The position numbers and the translations under genes are program-made. From Aricia agestis (Eukaryota; Arthropoda; Insecta; Lepidoptera; Lycaenidae), in the NCBI RefSeq assembly GCF_905147365.1, contig NC_056420.1:12162001-12226000 (forward strand): DNA of 64,000 bases. Direction: 5' to 3'. The notes beneath the pieces were generated by a model. It had not been told where the DNA came from. It made no database searches and worked only from the letters and a program-made list of their open reading frames with translations. Positions within the stretch are counted from its first letter, which is position 1; every line of letters begins with the position of its first letter. This document shows, one piece after another, positions 1 through 9,890 of the stretch.

Positions 1-60
1 TAAATTTCAGCAAAATAGGTTTAGCACCTTGGGCGTGAAGAGGTAACAGACAGACAGGCA
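1..60 (+). repeat. Dispersed repeat tail, partial (GCAACTCCG family)
   Basis: The stretch reads like the last third of the family seen whole at 32235-32440: an AAATTTCAGCAAAAT motif, a 'gggcgtgaagaggtaacagac' run and a GACAGACAGG tail. It is cut by the window edge. Non-coding. Confidence 0.6.
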
Positions 61-120
61 CAAATAACTATGGATGTCGATTGTACTCAGCAATTACGGT
101 AGAAAGCATCCATATCCATA

Positions 121-360
121 CTTCCATACTAATATTATAAATGCGAAAGTGTGTCTGTCCGTCTGTCTGTCTGTCCATCTGTCTGTCTGTCTGTCCGTCT
201 GTCTGTCTGTCTGTTACCTCTTCACGCCCAAACCGCTAAACCGATTTGGCTAAAATTTTGTATTTGAGTCCCGGAAAAGGACATTTTGTTCTACAAAAAT
301 GCACGGTTCCCGCGCAATAAACGAGTTTTGGCGCAACGGAGTTGCGGGCGTCATCTAGTT
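121..360 (-). repeat. Dispersed repeat (GCAACTCCG family) with GTCT microsatellite
   Basis: This is an inverted copy of the family. It starts at ACTAATATTATAAATGCG, passes through a (GTCT)n run at about 150-220, then the 'cctcttcacgcccaaaccgct' block, and ends at 'gcgcaacggagttgcgggcg'. The GTCT expansion is longer than in the other copies here. It resembles the 3' tail of a non-autonomous or LINE-type lepidopteran repeat; the exact family is not known to me. Confidence 0.7.
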
Positions 361-674
361 TTTATATAAAATTGAACATTTTCAAATTGTTTTACTTATA
401 CTGCAATTTAATACAATACTGTAAACCCAAGTAGTCGCTATAAACGGCATTTGATGTTTGAAATAATTTATACGTTTAGAGTAGTACACAAACATCTAGA
501 CACACATACACGAACTTCCCACGCCCTCCGGATATTACAAGCTCTAACTGCAAACTGCAGACTGTACGACAATATACATTTGACTAGTTGTTAGTCAAGT
601 TATAGGATTGTTTATGCCAAATAAAGAATTAAATAATCATACACTTTCACTTATTCCACTTTATATTTTTAAGA
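361..674. other. AT-rich spacer, nothing recognised
   Basis: There is no open frame of note and no motif repeated elsewhere in the window. Confidence 0.5.
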
Positions 675-912
675 CGAGCTTTTGCCCGCGGCTTCGCTCG
701 CGTTATGAAGTATTATATACAAACTTTCATCCACTGTTTGAACCCCTTGGGGTTGGAATTTATCAAAATCCTTTCTTAGCGGATGCCTACGTCACAACAT
801 CTACCTGCATGCCAAATTTCAGCCCGATCCGTCCAGTGGTTTGGGCTGTGCGTTGATAGATCACTATGTCAATCAGTCAGTCTGTCACCTATGAGTTTTA
901 TATATATAGATA
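675..912 (+). repeat. Dispersed repeat 'cgagcttttgcccgcggct'
   Basis: It matches 61765-62007 from 'acgagcttttgcccgcgg' through 'tttcttagcggatgcctac' and 'gtgcgttgatagatca' to a TATATATAGAT end. The short open frame inside it is a by-product of the repeat, not a gene. Confidence 0.75.
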
Positions 913-1007
913 TTTATGACAAAATTGTTAAATACACGACCGGTTTCTAGAATGCGCGACAAATAAAGAAAGCACGATTACCCGATTTAATTGGATTAAA
1001 AGAATAC

Positions 1008-1190
1008 TAGACAACGCCCGCAACTCCGTCGCGCCAAAATTCGTTATCGCGCGGGAACCGTACATTTTTCCGGTGTAAAAAATATCCTTTGTCCTTTCCC
1101 GAGACTCAAAGTATCTTCATGAAAAATTTCAGCAAAATCGGTTCAGCGGTTTGGGCGTGATAAAAGACGCAGGCGACATCTAGCAACATA
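1008..1190 (+). repeat. Dispersed repeat (GCAACTCCG family)
   Basis: Plus-oriented copy starting 'cgcccgcaactccgtcgc', with the 'cgcgcgggaaccgtacattt' core and 'gcggtttgggcgtga' end. The usual TTCGCATTTATAATATTAG terminus is replaced by 'aagacgcaggcgacatcta'. Confidence 0.7.
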
Positions 1191-1787
1191 ACAAATATTA
1201 ATACAGATTACAGATTTAGATACATACCTCCTTTCCCTATAAAGCATCATAATATAATATCAACCAAATACACAACAAGAAGTTAGCCGTTTATAAACTC
1301 AAAACTGCAATCTTTACTAACCCACAAATGAATAGGTTTGAGCATAATATAAATCCTAAGTTTGCATTTTGCAACTTGCAACCACTTAACTATTACAAAG
1401 AGGTTCCCCCTACCACCCCACACAGAATTACGATCCGCGGGATTCGAAACTGTTAAAGTAGTTCAAACTACAATTAACATACATTTTTATTCTTAACTTC
1501 CGCTGCGGGTAAGTTTTTGGTACATTATGTTTCGCTTCCGCGCTTAGGGTTGTGTTCCGGTGTATGCTAAGATGTAACAAGGGATGGTTGTCTCGGTAGG
1601 AATCATTTGGGTAACGTTTCCTTTTTCAAAATGTAAAAGTAACGCCAATAGGCATTTAGTTATAAATCCTTACGTGTACGTCCTTGCTGTCCTTCGTCTG
1701 TCTTAAAATATAATAGTACAAGTTTGTAATTTTATACAGTGCATTAAAACCCAAAGATGTCAAATATCACAATTAGACATCACAAGC
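1191..1787. other. Non-coding spacer
   Basis: No frame, RNA gene or repeat shared with the rest of the window was recognised here. Confidence 0.4.
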
Positions 1788-2010
1788 TATTTGACCGAGC
1801 TTTGCTCGGTATTCGATAAAACACAAATAAAATGTCATTTTCTAAAACTGATTCCTAGCTAGATCGATTTATCGCCCCCGAAACAGCCTGTATACTACAT
1901 TTTTTTAAATTAAATTTTTTAATTAAATTAAAATTAAAAAATCGTTGGAGCCGATTCCGAGATTCCAATTATACAATAATTGCTCGTCTAAAGATATAAG
2001 ATATTGTATA
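1788..2010 (+). repeat. Dispersed repeat 'tttgaccgagctttgctcgg'
   Basis: It shares the start 'agctatttgaccgagctttg', the block 'tagctagatcgatttatcgc' and the end 'aaagatataagat' with 40140-40335 (plus) and 44013-44210 (minus). The first 20 bases contain a small hairpin, GACCGAGC...GCTCGGT. Family not identified. Confidence 0.75.
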
Positions 2011-2153
2011 TTATTTGTTAGAAAAATCTTCTTTCAAACTGAACGTATATGACTTGTGAGTTATATTCATAGAGGCCGCAAAATAAGATTTTCCTACTGG
2101 CGGTAGTTATTTCGGCACACGTAACCAATTTTTGGCATTGCTTTTGCCATATT

Positions 2154-2600
2154 TTTTATAAAATAAGGGGGCAAACGAACAAACCGGTCACTTGATGGAA
2201 AACAACTACCGTCGCCCATGGACATTCGCAACAGAAGTGCTACAGGCGTGTTGCCGGCCTTTTACGAGTTAATTATACGCTCTCTTCTTGAAGGAAGGTC
2301 GGTCTCTTTGGTGGTCGTATTGGTCCGGGAATACTGCTGGTGACAATTCGTTCCAGAGTTTTAGCTATTTCTAAGGCTAGTCATAGCAACATTTTACATC
2401 TCAGCTCCATCTACGCTTTACCCTTACTTGACAAAGAGGTGAGGCGGCCAAGACGGATCCGTTCACGGTTCCGGCCGTCGCAGCGGCGACCCGCACATAA
2501 ATTGACCCGGGTTACACAACTTTTTGCCACGCCGGATAGTTCTAATGGCGCACATTACCCGATGATTATCGCAATTTGTGTTGGGCCTTGAGTTATGTTG
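2154..2600 (-). repeat. LINE-like or composite repeat sharing the SINE 3' tail
   Basis: The left 110 bases are the reverse complement of the SINE 3' tail (AAATAAGGGGGCAAACG, then 'ccgtcgcccatggacattcg'). The rest differs from the SINE copies and reads 'ctcttcttgaaggaagg', 'ggtcgtattggtccggga', 'gacaattcgttccagag'. I read it as a partner element with the same 3' tail on the minus strand. The 83-residue open frame on the plus strand at 2340-2591 is antisense to it and shows no domain. Confidence 0.5.
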
Positions 2601-2790
2601 CATTCGATAATTTCAATGGGGAAGTTAGAACCAAAAAGTAATGAATTGGATCGCATCACTTCAAGGCATCATTATTTAACTTTGAAAGCAACAAAAATTC
2701 GAGTGACGAAAGCAATCAAACCATTCCTTTAAAATTGAAACCCTATGCTTAAAATCGATATACAGGTTGTAACAAAACTAAGTGATATAA

Positions 2791-2969
2791 CTTTAGAGTG
2801 TGTATGGTAGGTCGCCTTTATTGAGTTCGTTGTGAATCTTTTTTATCTTTGTATGGAAATATTTAGGACGCGGGGGCGCTTGCCATACAAATCCCAAAAA
2901 AATTTGCTCTTTCAGCGCTATTACTTTCACAGTGAACTCTATATTATAATGGTCTCACACACCCTAAAG
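2791..2969. repeat. Small MITE with CTTTAGRGTGTG inverted ends
   Basis: The left end is CTTTAGAGTGTG and the right end CACACCCTAAAG, a 12-bp inverted pair with one mismatch, about 179 bp apart. The interior is non-coding. No clear target duplication was seen, so the element call is provisional. Confidence 0.4.
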
Positions 2970-3225
2970 AATTATCATTAAGTTTTGTACCTTAAAAATT
3001 TGAAACCTTATCCTATCATCCTTCACATTATATACCTACGCATTGCATTCACTATACAAAATATATTTACAACACTTTTCATGGCGAAAGTATATTTCTT
3101 TACTATAGTCCTGAACACACTCATCCCAAGGAGCAGACAACAATCACGTTTTTGCATAACATCGGCCCGGGAATGTTTGTTGACGAATAAAACTAAACTA
3201 TGAAAAATACCACAAATCTATACTT

Positions 3226-3473
3226 ATAATAAAATCGTAGAGGTAAAATTTTTGTACATTGAAAATAAACTTGAAAAAACGAGTCAGGGGCATATTAGAA
3301 GAGTAGTAGAATACATTTTAACTGTTTTTGAAATTTTTGTTTCTCTGTCTGTTTGTCTGTTTGTCTGTTTGTACAGGCTAATCTCTGAATCCGCTGGACT
3401 GATTTCAATGAAATGAAAAAAAAAATGGCATGATGATACCTTACATCCCTGGTCAACATCTTAGATACTTTTT
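3226..3473 (+). repeat. Dispersed repeat with TCTGTTTG microsatellite
   Basis: It holds a 'gtctgtttgtctgtttgtc' run at about 3346-3372, then 'aatctctgaatccgctggac', and leads straight into the next repeat. Sequences like this are common lepidopteran LINE-type tails; assignment tentative. Confidence 0.45.
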
Positions 3474-3970
3474 TTAACCGACTTTAAAAAAAGGAGGAGT
3501 TAATGTTTACTTCGCTGTTTGTGGTCAGATTTTCAAAATTCTTTTTTTGTTGTATAGATTGCCCGAATTTGATACCATGTTTACAATAAAATCGGCCAAG
3601 TGCGAGTCGGACTCACGCACGAAGGGTTCCGTACCGTCATAGAGAAAAATAGGCCAAAAGTTGTGTTTTTGTATGGGAGCCCCCCTTAAATTTTAATTAT
3701 ATTCCAATTTTATTATTAATTATTAAATAACACATATATTTAAGGATTCTGTGAAAATTTCAACTGCCTGCCTGTTGTAATTATTGGTATCGAGCAAAAA
3801 AGGCCAAAAAATCATTAAATATTGATTTTATTTTGTTTTCAGTATTTGTTATTATAGCGGCAACTATAACGGTTCTTAAGATACAGCCTGGAGATAGACA
3901 GAAGGACAGACAACGAAGTCTTATAGTAATAGGGTCCCGTTTTTACCCTTTGGGTACAGAACCCTAAAAA
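3474..3970 (+). repeat. Two abutting LINE-type tails ('aaccgactt' then 'cggccaagtgcgagtcgg')
   Basis: The first part (3474-3590) is the ACCGACTT...GGAGGAG family also at 16692, 53016 and (minus) 55030. The second part (about 3594-3968) begins 'cggccaagtgcgagtcgga', has 'gggagcccccctta' and ends 'gtcccgtttttaccctttgg'. The same end appears inverted at about 55890. No coding part is retained. Confidence 0.65.
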
Positions 3971-4560
3971 CGGTGACTTGATAAGTAATGGAATTGAAGA
4001 AACTCCTCGGAATTTACAACGACAACCAAAGTGATTACCAATTCTAGCAAAGGTCGATCTTTAAAACTTTTCCTAATATTCGTAAACGCTTATCCAAACA
4101 CTGGATGGATATTGACCACTGCGTATCTCAATTCGGCACCAGCCATGGAAATTTTAAAGTCAAACTTTACGGATCTAAGTTACTATAGCATCGGTCGAGC
4201 ACATAATATGTAGAAATGGTAGAATATGTACGACCGAAAGCAGTATGTTTGAATCATGTTCTCTGGGAGAGTTTTTTCTGCCAAGACGAAAGAACTACAA
4301 TGCTAGACAACCTACAGTGTAAATCTGATGTCGCATACTACGGTGATCGTGGACAGCAGGAAATTAATCCGTGCCTTCAAGCGTTTTTGTCATAATTATT
4401 ATTGGCAACAGTCTAACACAACAAATTCCAATATTAATTTAGCTATAAGTACTTAATACAGTTACAATTTTTATAATTATAGTTTATTTTCGTGGTGCAT
4501 TAAAAATTTCGTGTGTAATGTAGATCCAAATAAAATAGTCGTAGATGGGTGTTCAATTTT
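3971..4560. other. Non-coding spacer
   Basis: One short open frame without recognisable domain. The last bases run into an inverted fragment ending 'gctgcgggcaacagctagt' (to 4613), which is the edge of another repeat. Confidence 0.4.
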
Positions 4561-4709
4561 GTAAATCTCGATTTTAATAACATACATTCACGCGGACGAA
4601 GCTGCGGGCAACAGCTAGTATAGAATAAATTTATTGGAGAAGTAAGAGGACTCTATAGAACTTTGTAGACGTAACATTCAGTAGAAACAATAATTTATGA
4701 TGAAATTAG

Positions 4710-4878
4710 ATGACGGCCACAACTCCTTTGCGCCAATATTCGTTTATCGCGTAGGATTCATCCGGGATAAAAATTATCCTATGTCCTTTCTCGGGACTAA
4801 AAGTATCTCCATACCAAATCCCAACGTAATCGTTTCAGCGGTTTGGATGTGAAGAGGTAACAGACACACATTTATAAT
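4710..4878 (+). repeat. Dispersed repeat (GCAACTCCG family), diverged
   Basis: Plus-oriented copy: 'cacaactcctttgcgcc', 'tcctatgtcctttctcggg', then 'gaagaggtaacagacacaca'. It runs directly into the next repeat. Confidence 0.65.
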
Positions 4879-4883
4879 TTCAC

Positions 4884-5195
4884 TAGCTGTCCCGGCAAAC
4901 ATTATTTTGCCGTAATATAAAGTATTTCGCCCATATTATTTTATTGAAGTGACAAAATAAGTATGGCAACGTCCATCGCTATCCCGTCGCACAAACAATG
5001 GTCACCGTCAGTCTCGAGTTGTAATAATTTACTATTATTTCTTCAACACATGTACTTATCAATACATGTGTTGAATAAATAATCAGACCTACTGAATATG
5101 CATATAAAATTTGGTAAAATCAGTAAAGCCGTTTTAGAGGAGTACGGTGACTAACATTGTGACACGAGAATTTTATATATAAGAAGTAATAGTAA
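4884..5195 (+). repeat. ACTAGCTGTCCCGGCAAA repeat
   Basis: It shares start, middle ('cgtccatcgctatcccgtcg') and end ('gacacgagaattttatata') with 15398-15713, and the ends with 14956-15145. It carries a 13-bp-arm hairpin at 5042-5075 that the 15398 copy lacks. Confidence 0.75.
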
Positions 5196-5746
5196 GAGTG
5201 TGGATAGACTGTTCTCAGTGTAAAATAACGGACACTGACGCTAGTCTTTGGTGTCCGTTATTTTGGGGTAAAAATATTTTGGGATTTTCACCCCATGACA
5301 TTAATCTAGTTGGATCTAAACCCGGGGCTATGGCTCCAACGTGTGTCTGCAAAGATAAAAAAAAAGTTTTCTTATAATAATTTAATATAATATTTTTTTT
5401 ATTCACAAAATAAAATTCCTTTCTGTAGCTTTCTCTCTAAAGCGCGAGAGAGTTAGCATCACCCAATGCCTGTTTTCTCTTTTGTATGAAGTTGTAATTT
5501 TTTTATACGGGGCCCCGTCGAGGCACGCTAAACTTCTGGTCTAAACACTTTCTTTGTGTTAATAAATTAAGTAAAGGGCCTTGGAAACAAAAAATGAAAC
5601 ACGCATAACTACTTAAACGATAACAGAGCTCCATACATCAGTCGTGAACGTCGCTTAATCCAAGAAGCACTTATATTTGAGAGATACGCGTCATACGTCT
5701 CACTGTCTCACGATATCGCGTTATGGCGGGAATATATTATAGACTA
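5196..5746. other. Non-coding spacer with one hairpin
   Basis: A perfect 14-bp-arm inverted repeat (AAAATAACGGACAC at 5222-5235, complement at 5251-5264) lies here. Nothing else was recognised. The 63-residue minus frame overlapping the hairpin has no domain. Confidence 0.45.
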
Positions 5747-6332
5747 AGAGCCAGCTACAGCCAGACTTGTAATTTTATAAAAGCTGAAAGTTTACCTTTA
5801 TCCTATGATCCATAGAGGTGAGAACGACCGGCAACTATGGAGTTTCGGTCGCTTACTTTAGGAGGTATCCAGTTCTTAAGATCTACCTGACGGTCGATAA
5901 GCTTAATTTTTATTTCATTTTCTTCGAGGTAATTACTATTACTGGACATTTTTGACAGTTGCTTCCCACTGCCAGACAACCTTAAAGCCTAACACTTCCC
6001 TCGATTGTGGACTTTTGGAAATCTATTGTTAGTCTATTGTTATTGCGGTCGAATTCGACCGCTTGGGTGTTGATAGGGTGTCTAGCAATGGGAAGCAACT
6101 GTCAAAAATGTCTGGCAGTGGAAAACGATTTCTACAGTTATCCAGAAAAAATAGGACAAAAAGATGAGCTTAACTCTTCATCGAAGGTCAGGTAGCCCTT
6201 CAGAACTGGCCTCCTAAAGTTACCGCGACCAAATCTCCATAGTTGCTGGTCGTTCCCACTTCCATAGGGGTAATGAACAGGTAAACTTTCAGCTTTTATA
6301 AAATGATGAAAGACTGACTGTTGCTGGCTCTC
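5747..6332. mobile_element. Long foldback element, about 590 bp
   Basis: The two halves are inverted. AGAGCCAGCTACAG pairs with the end TGTTGCTGGCTCT. 'ataaaagctgaaagttta' (about 5777) pairs with 'taaactttcagcttttata' (about 6280). The inner 'ttttgacagttgcttccca' (about 5949) pairs with 'gggaagcaactgtcaaaa' (about 6090). The arms are imperfect, so it is old. No transposase frame was seen. A non-autonomous foldback DNA element is the best reading. Confidence 0.65.
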
Positions 6333-6599
6333 GGGTTATTATATTTAAACCTTCTGAATTCAATTTAAATTCTTTTGATGTATCGAGCAGTTAGGTTTTA
6401 TTTGTTTCGGTATATTAAGAATATTACCCGAATATTATGTAAGCGAGAACGCTATGAAATCCGTTTAGTAAAATGTGAATTCATATTTAGTGGAGAAATA
6501 TTTTAGCGAGATTGCATTTATGAGTATGATAACTTTTTACGGTATTTGCTTTATATTATTTTTGGGAACTATGTTTTGGATTTTATTAGTTTTTTTCAA

Positions 6600-6622
6600 A
6601 TAATAATAATAATAATAATAAT
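6600..6622. repeat. (ATA)n microsatellite
   Basis: Simple run of about seven AAT/ATA units. Confidence 0.8.
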
Positions 6623-6649
6623 ATGATACATGTGTTTAAGGAAAACTAG

Positions 6650-6992
6650 GCCTTTACATCCGTTATGGATGATTTATGCAGTATTTTTCAGAGCGAAGTA
6701 ACCACTCCTCATATACTGTAGTGCCTGGGACAAGATTTTTAAATATCTGTATGGTTGCCCAAGCGCATACGGCATTCTCGCATCATAGTCGGCCTAGTCC
6801 AGAGGAAAGAACTAGTCAATACGCCTGGGACCAACATGTGCGGGTTTCCTCACGATGTTTTCCTTCACCGTACGAGCGTCCGTATTATGTACTTGAGATC
6901 GGAAAAATATGTCACATTGGTACACCGGGTTAGAACCTGCACCCTCTAAGAGTGCGAACCAAAGGTCTAGCCATTAGGCCACGGAAGCTCTT
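6650..6992 (-). mobile_element. tRNA-derived SINE
   Basis: Read on the minus strand, the head carries a polymerase III A-box-like TGGCCTAATGG and B-box-like GGTTCTAACCC, spaced as in a tRNA. Downstream is the motif complementary to 'gcgggtttcctcacgatg', frequent in lepidopteran SINEs. The two 64-85-residue plus-strand frames in it are by-products. It is not a functional tRNA, because there is no cloverleaf closure. Confidence 0.7.
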
Positions 6993-7152
6993 CTTTAAAG
7001 AAGACCATAAAAAAATACAGGTACTGACTGCTATTGACTATGATTTATACTAAAATTAGAAACGTCAAAGGGAATCTATCTGTTACTGTTTCCCTTTTAA
7101 ACCACTAAGCCTATTTTATTTAAAGGTATTAAAATATGATACTTTTAGTATC

Positions 7153-7240
7153 ATGAGAAGACAAAACATAGTTATTATCCCGGAAAAATGTACGGTTCCA
7201 CGCGGTAAACGTGTTTCGGCGCAAGGAAACTGCAGGTAGC
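7153..7240 (-). repeat. Dispersed repeat (GCAACTCCG family), short fragment
   Basis: Contains 'atcccggaaaaatgtacgg' and 'ttcggcgcaaggaaactgc', reading inverted. Confidence 0.5.
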
Positions 7241-7248
7241 TAGCTATA

Positions 7249-7640
7249 ATAAAATTAAATTAAGAAATTTAAATAAAACCCCGCAAAACAACTTTAAAAA
7301 GTAATGAAATAATAATATTATATTTTACTGACTTTAAGTTTAAATAATTCCTAAGTGTAAAGTGATATTTTAGTCCATAATTGTTGTCAAGGTGTGTCGG
7401 GGGATCGCCAACAGTGTCTTTTGCATTCACTGAAAACTGACTCTTAAACTATAATTTTATGGGAAATCAAACATCTACATTAGCGATCCCCTGACACACC
7501 TTGACAACAATTATGGACTAAAATATCACTTTACACTTTAGGAATTATTTAAACTTAAAGTCAGTAAAATATATTATTTCATTACTTTTTAAAGTTGTTT
7601 GGCGGGGGTTTTTTTAAATTTCTTAATTTTATTTTATTTC
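7249..7640. mobile_element. Foldback MITE with about 160-bp arms
   Basis: The left arm (7249-7409) and right arm (7482-7640) are reverse complements with few differences, e.g. 'aattgttgtcaaggtgtgtc' against 'gacacaccttgacaacaatt'. The loop is about 70 bp. There is no frame inside. Arm similarity this high suggests a fairly recent palindrome. Confidence 0.8.
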
Positions 7641-7785
7641 ATGCTTTTTAAACTTGTGTTGGTTATAGTGCAGAATAATTCCTATCAACAGGATACCATA
7701 TTATATCCTAGTGAATACCATCTAGGAATGTCCTTTTGGATATCAATATATCAAGGTCAATAGGTCAATATGAGTCCAAACATGA

Positions 7786-8060
7786 AACCTCCACTTCGGG
7801 TTCATATGGAGCTCGGCTCCTATAGAATCCAGGTGATGCTGCAGCAGCAGCATGCAAAAATTTATTGGTTATCTACGTCTTACTAGTTGTCATAATTAAA
7901 ATGAACCCAAACACGAAACCATTGCTCTAAATTGGTGAGGAGTTGGGTATCCTATTGATTACCAGGTGATGCTGCAGCACCAGGTCAACTTTCCATTAAT
8001 GTGTAAATATTCATAAATGTCATGAATTAGAATGCAATAAAGCCCACCAAACGACTGCAA
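7786..8060. repeat. Two-unit repeat with AGGTGATGCTGCAGCA
   Basis: AGGTGATGCTGCAGCA occurs at about 7831 and 7966, each preceded by related 'ccaaacaygaaacc' and 'tcctat' text. It looks like two diverged units in tandem. Non-coding. Confidence 0.45.
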
Positions 8061-8210
8061 GTTGCTAATCGGCCCTTCACGAACCAGATGAACCGCGAGT
8101 TTTCAGCACGTAGCAGACTGATGATTATTATCTATAGCTAAGAACACTCTCAATTAAGTCAGCTTTCAAACAAAAAAAAACTAGATCAAAATTGGTCCAC
8201 CCGTTTGATT
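8061..8210 (+). repeat. Dispersed repeat tail ('caaaattggtccacccgttt')
   Basis: The end 'ctttcaaacaaa...gatcaaaattggtccacccgtttg' is shared with 16290-16330. The copia element's truncated LTR begins directly at the point where the two copies diverge. Confidence 0.5.
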
Positions 8211-8352
8211 GCTTTTGGTTGTCAGTTGTCATTTTTGATGTACACTACAAAATATGTCACTCGGTGTTATGCCCCGCCTTTTCTCTGTGTTCTCCATAAT
8301 AAAAGCAAACTTAATTAATCTAAAAACTGTGTTATTTATTTAAATTGTATCA
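8211..8352 (+). repeat. Copia 5' LTR, 5'-truncated
   Basis: 8211-8340 matches 12091-12220 with a few substitutions (e.g. AAAGCAAAC against AAAGCGAAC). The further 12 bases up to the primer site are taken as the LTR end by analogy with Drosophila copia, where the primer site abuts the LTR. Confidence 0.85.
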
Positions 8353-8366
8353 GGTTATGGGCCCAG
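8353..8366 (+). promoter_or_regulatory. Copia primer-binding site (half initiator tRNA-Met)
   Basis: GGTTATGGGCCCAG matches the copia-type primer site. In that clade it pairs with an internal, anticodon-side half of initiator tRNA-Met rather than with the tRNA 3' end. This is family knowledge; the match is seen here. Confidence 0.8.
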
Positions 8367-8495
8367 AGACGTAATCCTGCGAAGAAATATGAAAACACAG
8401 GAAGTTCGGTGCATAACAAAAGTATCCGTGACAAAAAGTGCAATTGAGAAAAGTGAGGTTAAGTTGCGTGCGCGTGCCGAAGTCGTGGACTCTGA

Positions 8496-8549
8496 CGACA
8501 ATTACTTGTTTAGGATCAAACTTGTTTAATCCTAAACAAGTAATTGTCG
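8496..8549. repeat. Hairpin at the copia inversion edge
   Basis: A perfect 21-bp-arm inverted repeat (8496-8516 and 8529-8549) with a 12-base loop sits exactly where the inverted gag/protease block begins. Confidence 0.85.
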
Positions 8550-8551
8550 TT

Positions 8552-9154
8552 CCATTTGGAAGTAAATCTAAACACTAATAATAGCTTGATGAAGATACAC
8601 TTCGACCGCCATCTGTCCGTAACCTAGCACACTTATCGCTGCACCGTTTCCGACTACGAGTATCACTGACTCCTGTGTGGTGCTAGTAAATGATGAAAAC
8701 AGAGACCGATCACAGCACATATGTTGACTGGCACCAGAATCAACTAGCTACTGACACTGTTTATATTCTCTTGATGAACTCGTTACCACAAATGCATTAC
8801 TTTTCTTGTCCTTATTCTTTTTGAACCAGCATTGCGCTTTAAAGTGTCCTGTCTTACCGCAGTAAAAGCATGTCTTTTGTTGTGTCCTTCACCTTTTTTA
8901 TGGTTGTTATTTGTTTTACACTCACTAAAATAATGTCCAAATCTGTTGCACTTAATGCACTTTACATTCCTTTTCTTCGCTACAAATGCAGATGAGCAGG
9001 GGGCCTGCGAGTCGTTTTTCTCTTTTACTCGCTCTTCTTCCACGAGTAGTCTTGCAATTAAATTGTCCATTGTCTGCTTCTCATCTGGAATTTGTTTGCG
9101 CCATTGCCAAACGAATTGGAAGTTCATATTATTTGGAATTTCGTATAAAAACAA
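8552..9154 (-). pseudogene. Copia gag C-terminus and protease, inverted
   Basis: On the minus strand from 9154 down there is a 123-residue open frame. It has a Gag-like segment (about residues 15-50, with 'TMDNLIARLLVEEER') and a CX2CX4HX4C zinc knuckle (CIKCNRFGHYFSEC, genomic 8918-8959), the nucleic-acid binding motif of retroelement nucleocapsids. Past its stop, and after one further in-frame stop at about 8748, the frame resumes with LVDSGASQHM (8727-8741), the catalytic aspartate motif of copia protease. The block lies opposite to pol, so it is an internal inversion. The N-terminal part of gag was not found between the primer site and this block. Confidence 0.85.
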
Positions 9155-9341
9155 AGTGGCTAGTTATGCTAAAACGGAAAATACTTTGGAGGAATGGCAC
9201 GAAAGATTAGCGCACCAGAACTTTGACTACGTTAAAAGGATTCTCAAGAAAAACAGCATTGACGTAAAACAAACTTCAATTGCAAAATGCGAGAGTTGTT
9301 TGGAGGGAAAGATACATCGGTTGCTGGTCGGTGATAGTTGA
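9155..9341 (+). pseudogene. Copia GAG-pre-integrase (zinc-binding) domain
   Basis: The frame reads TLEEWHERLAHQNFDYV and then CESCLEGK, the H-x-C-C zinc-binding domain that precedes copia integrase. It ends in a stop at about 9340. The inverted gag/protease lies immediately upstream, so the inversion breakpoint falls at about 9120-9150. Confidence 0.85.
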
Positions 9342-9357
9342 CAATTCGGTGATAGTA

Positions 9358-9405
9358 AATTCGCATGTTTTCATTGTAGAATGTTACAACGAAAACATGC
9401 GAATT
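9358..9405. repeat. Hairpin interrupting copia pol
   Basis: AATTCGCATGTTTTC (9358-9372) and its exact complement (9391-9405) flank an 18-base loop. Just before it 'cggtgatagt' is duplicated in tandem. The scar lies between the pre-integrase and integrase frames and accounts for the loss of continuity. Confidence 0.8.
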
Positions 9406-9890
9406 GATCCATGCTGATACATGCGGTCCCATGGAGGTTACGTCAATTGGAGGCTCGAGATACTTTGTGCTATTAAAAGATGATTTCTCCAACTACAGAA
9501 CAGTTTACTTTGTCAAAAATAAGTCTCAGATAAAGAACTGTATTGAAGATTTTCTAAATAAAGCCGAAAATGTGACTGAAAATAAAGTTAAAGTCTTCAG
9601 GAGTGATAATTGCTTGGAGTTGATAAATAAGGAAGTCAAAGAGCTGTTTTATAAACGTGGTATCATACACCAAACGACAGTTCCATACAGCCCTGAACAA
9701 AACGGAAAATCAGAGAGGAAAATCGGACATTAGTTGAAACAGCGAGAACGATGTTAAACTCCAACAAGACTCTACCAAAATTCCTGTGGCTGGAAGCTAT
9801 ACACACAGCGGCGTTTGTTCTAAACAGGACTGGGAAGAGTAGAGATGGTGAAAAATCACCATATGAAGTATGGTGTGGGAAAAGCTTTAT
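9404..9890 (+). pseudogene. Copia integrase core, frameshifted
   Basis: The core shows all three acidic positions of the DDE strand-transfer enzyme: HADTCGPM, RSDN and NGKSERK. In the second motif a cysteine (RSDNC) replaces the glycine usual in this family. A frameshift at about 9716 moves the reading to the next frame (ARTMLNSNKTLPKFLWLEA), which then stops near 9895. The enzyme would insert the retrotransposon cDNA; this copy cannot make it whole. Confidence 0.88.

Noticed and set aside
608..856. Small protein-coding gene
   Set aside because: The frame lies in a dispersed repeat whose sister (61765-62007) does not keep it open.
6676..6949. Two overlapping plus-strand coding frames
   Set aside because: They are antisense to a tRNA-derived SINE with polymerase III boxes.
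8946..9210. Plus-strand frames over the copia gag block
   Set aside because: The coding sense is the minus strand, where the zinc knuckle and protease motifs lie; only the part after about 9151 is coding on the plus strand.
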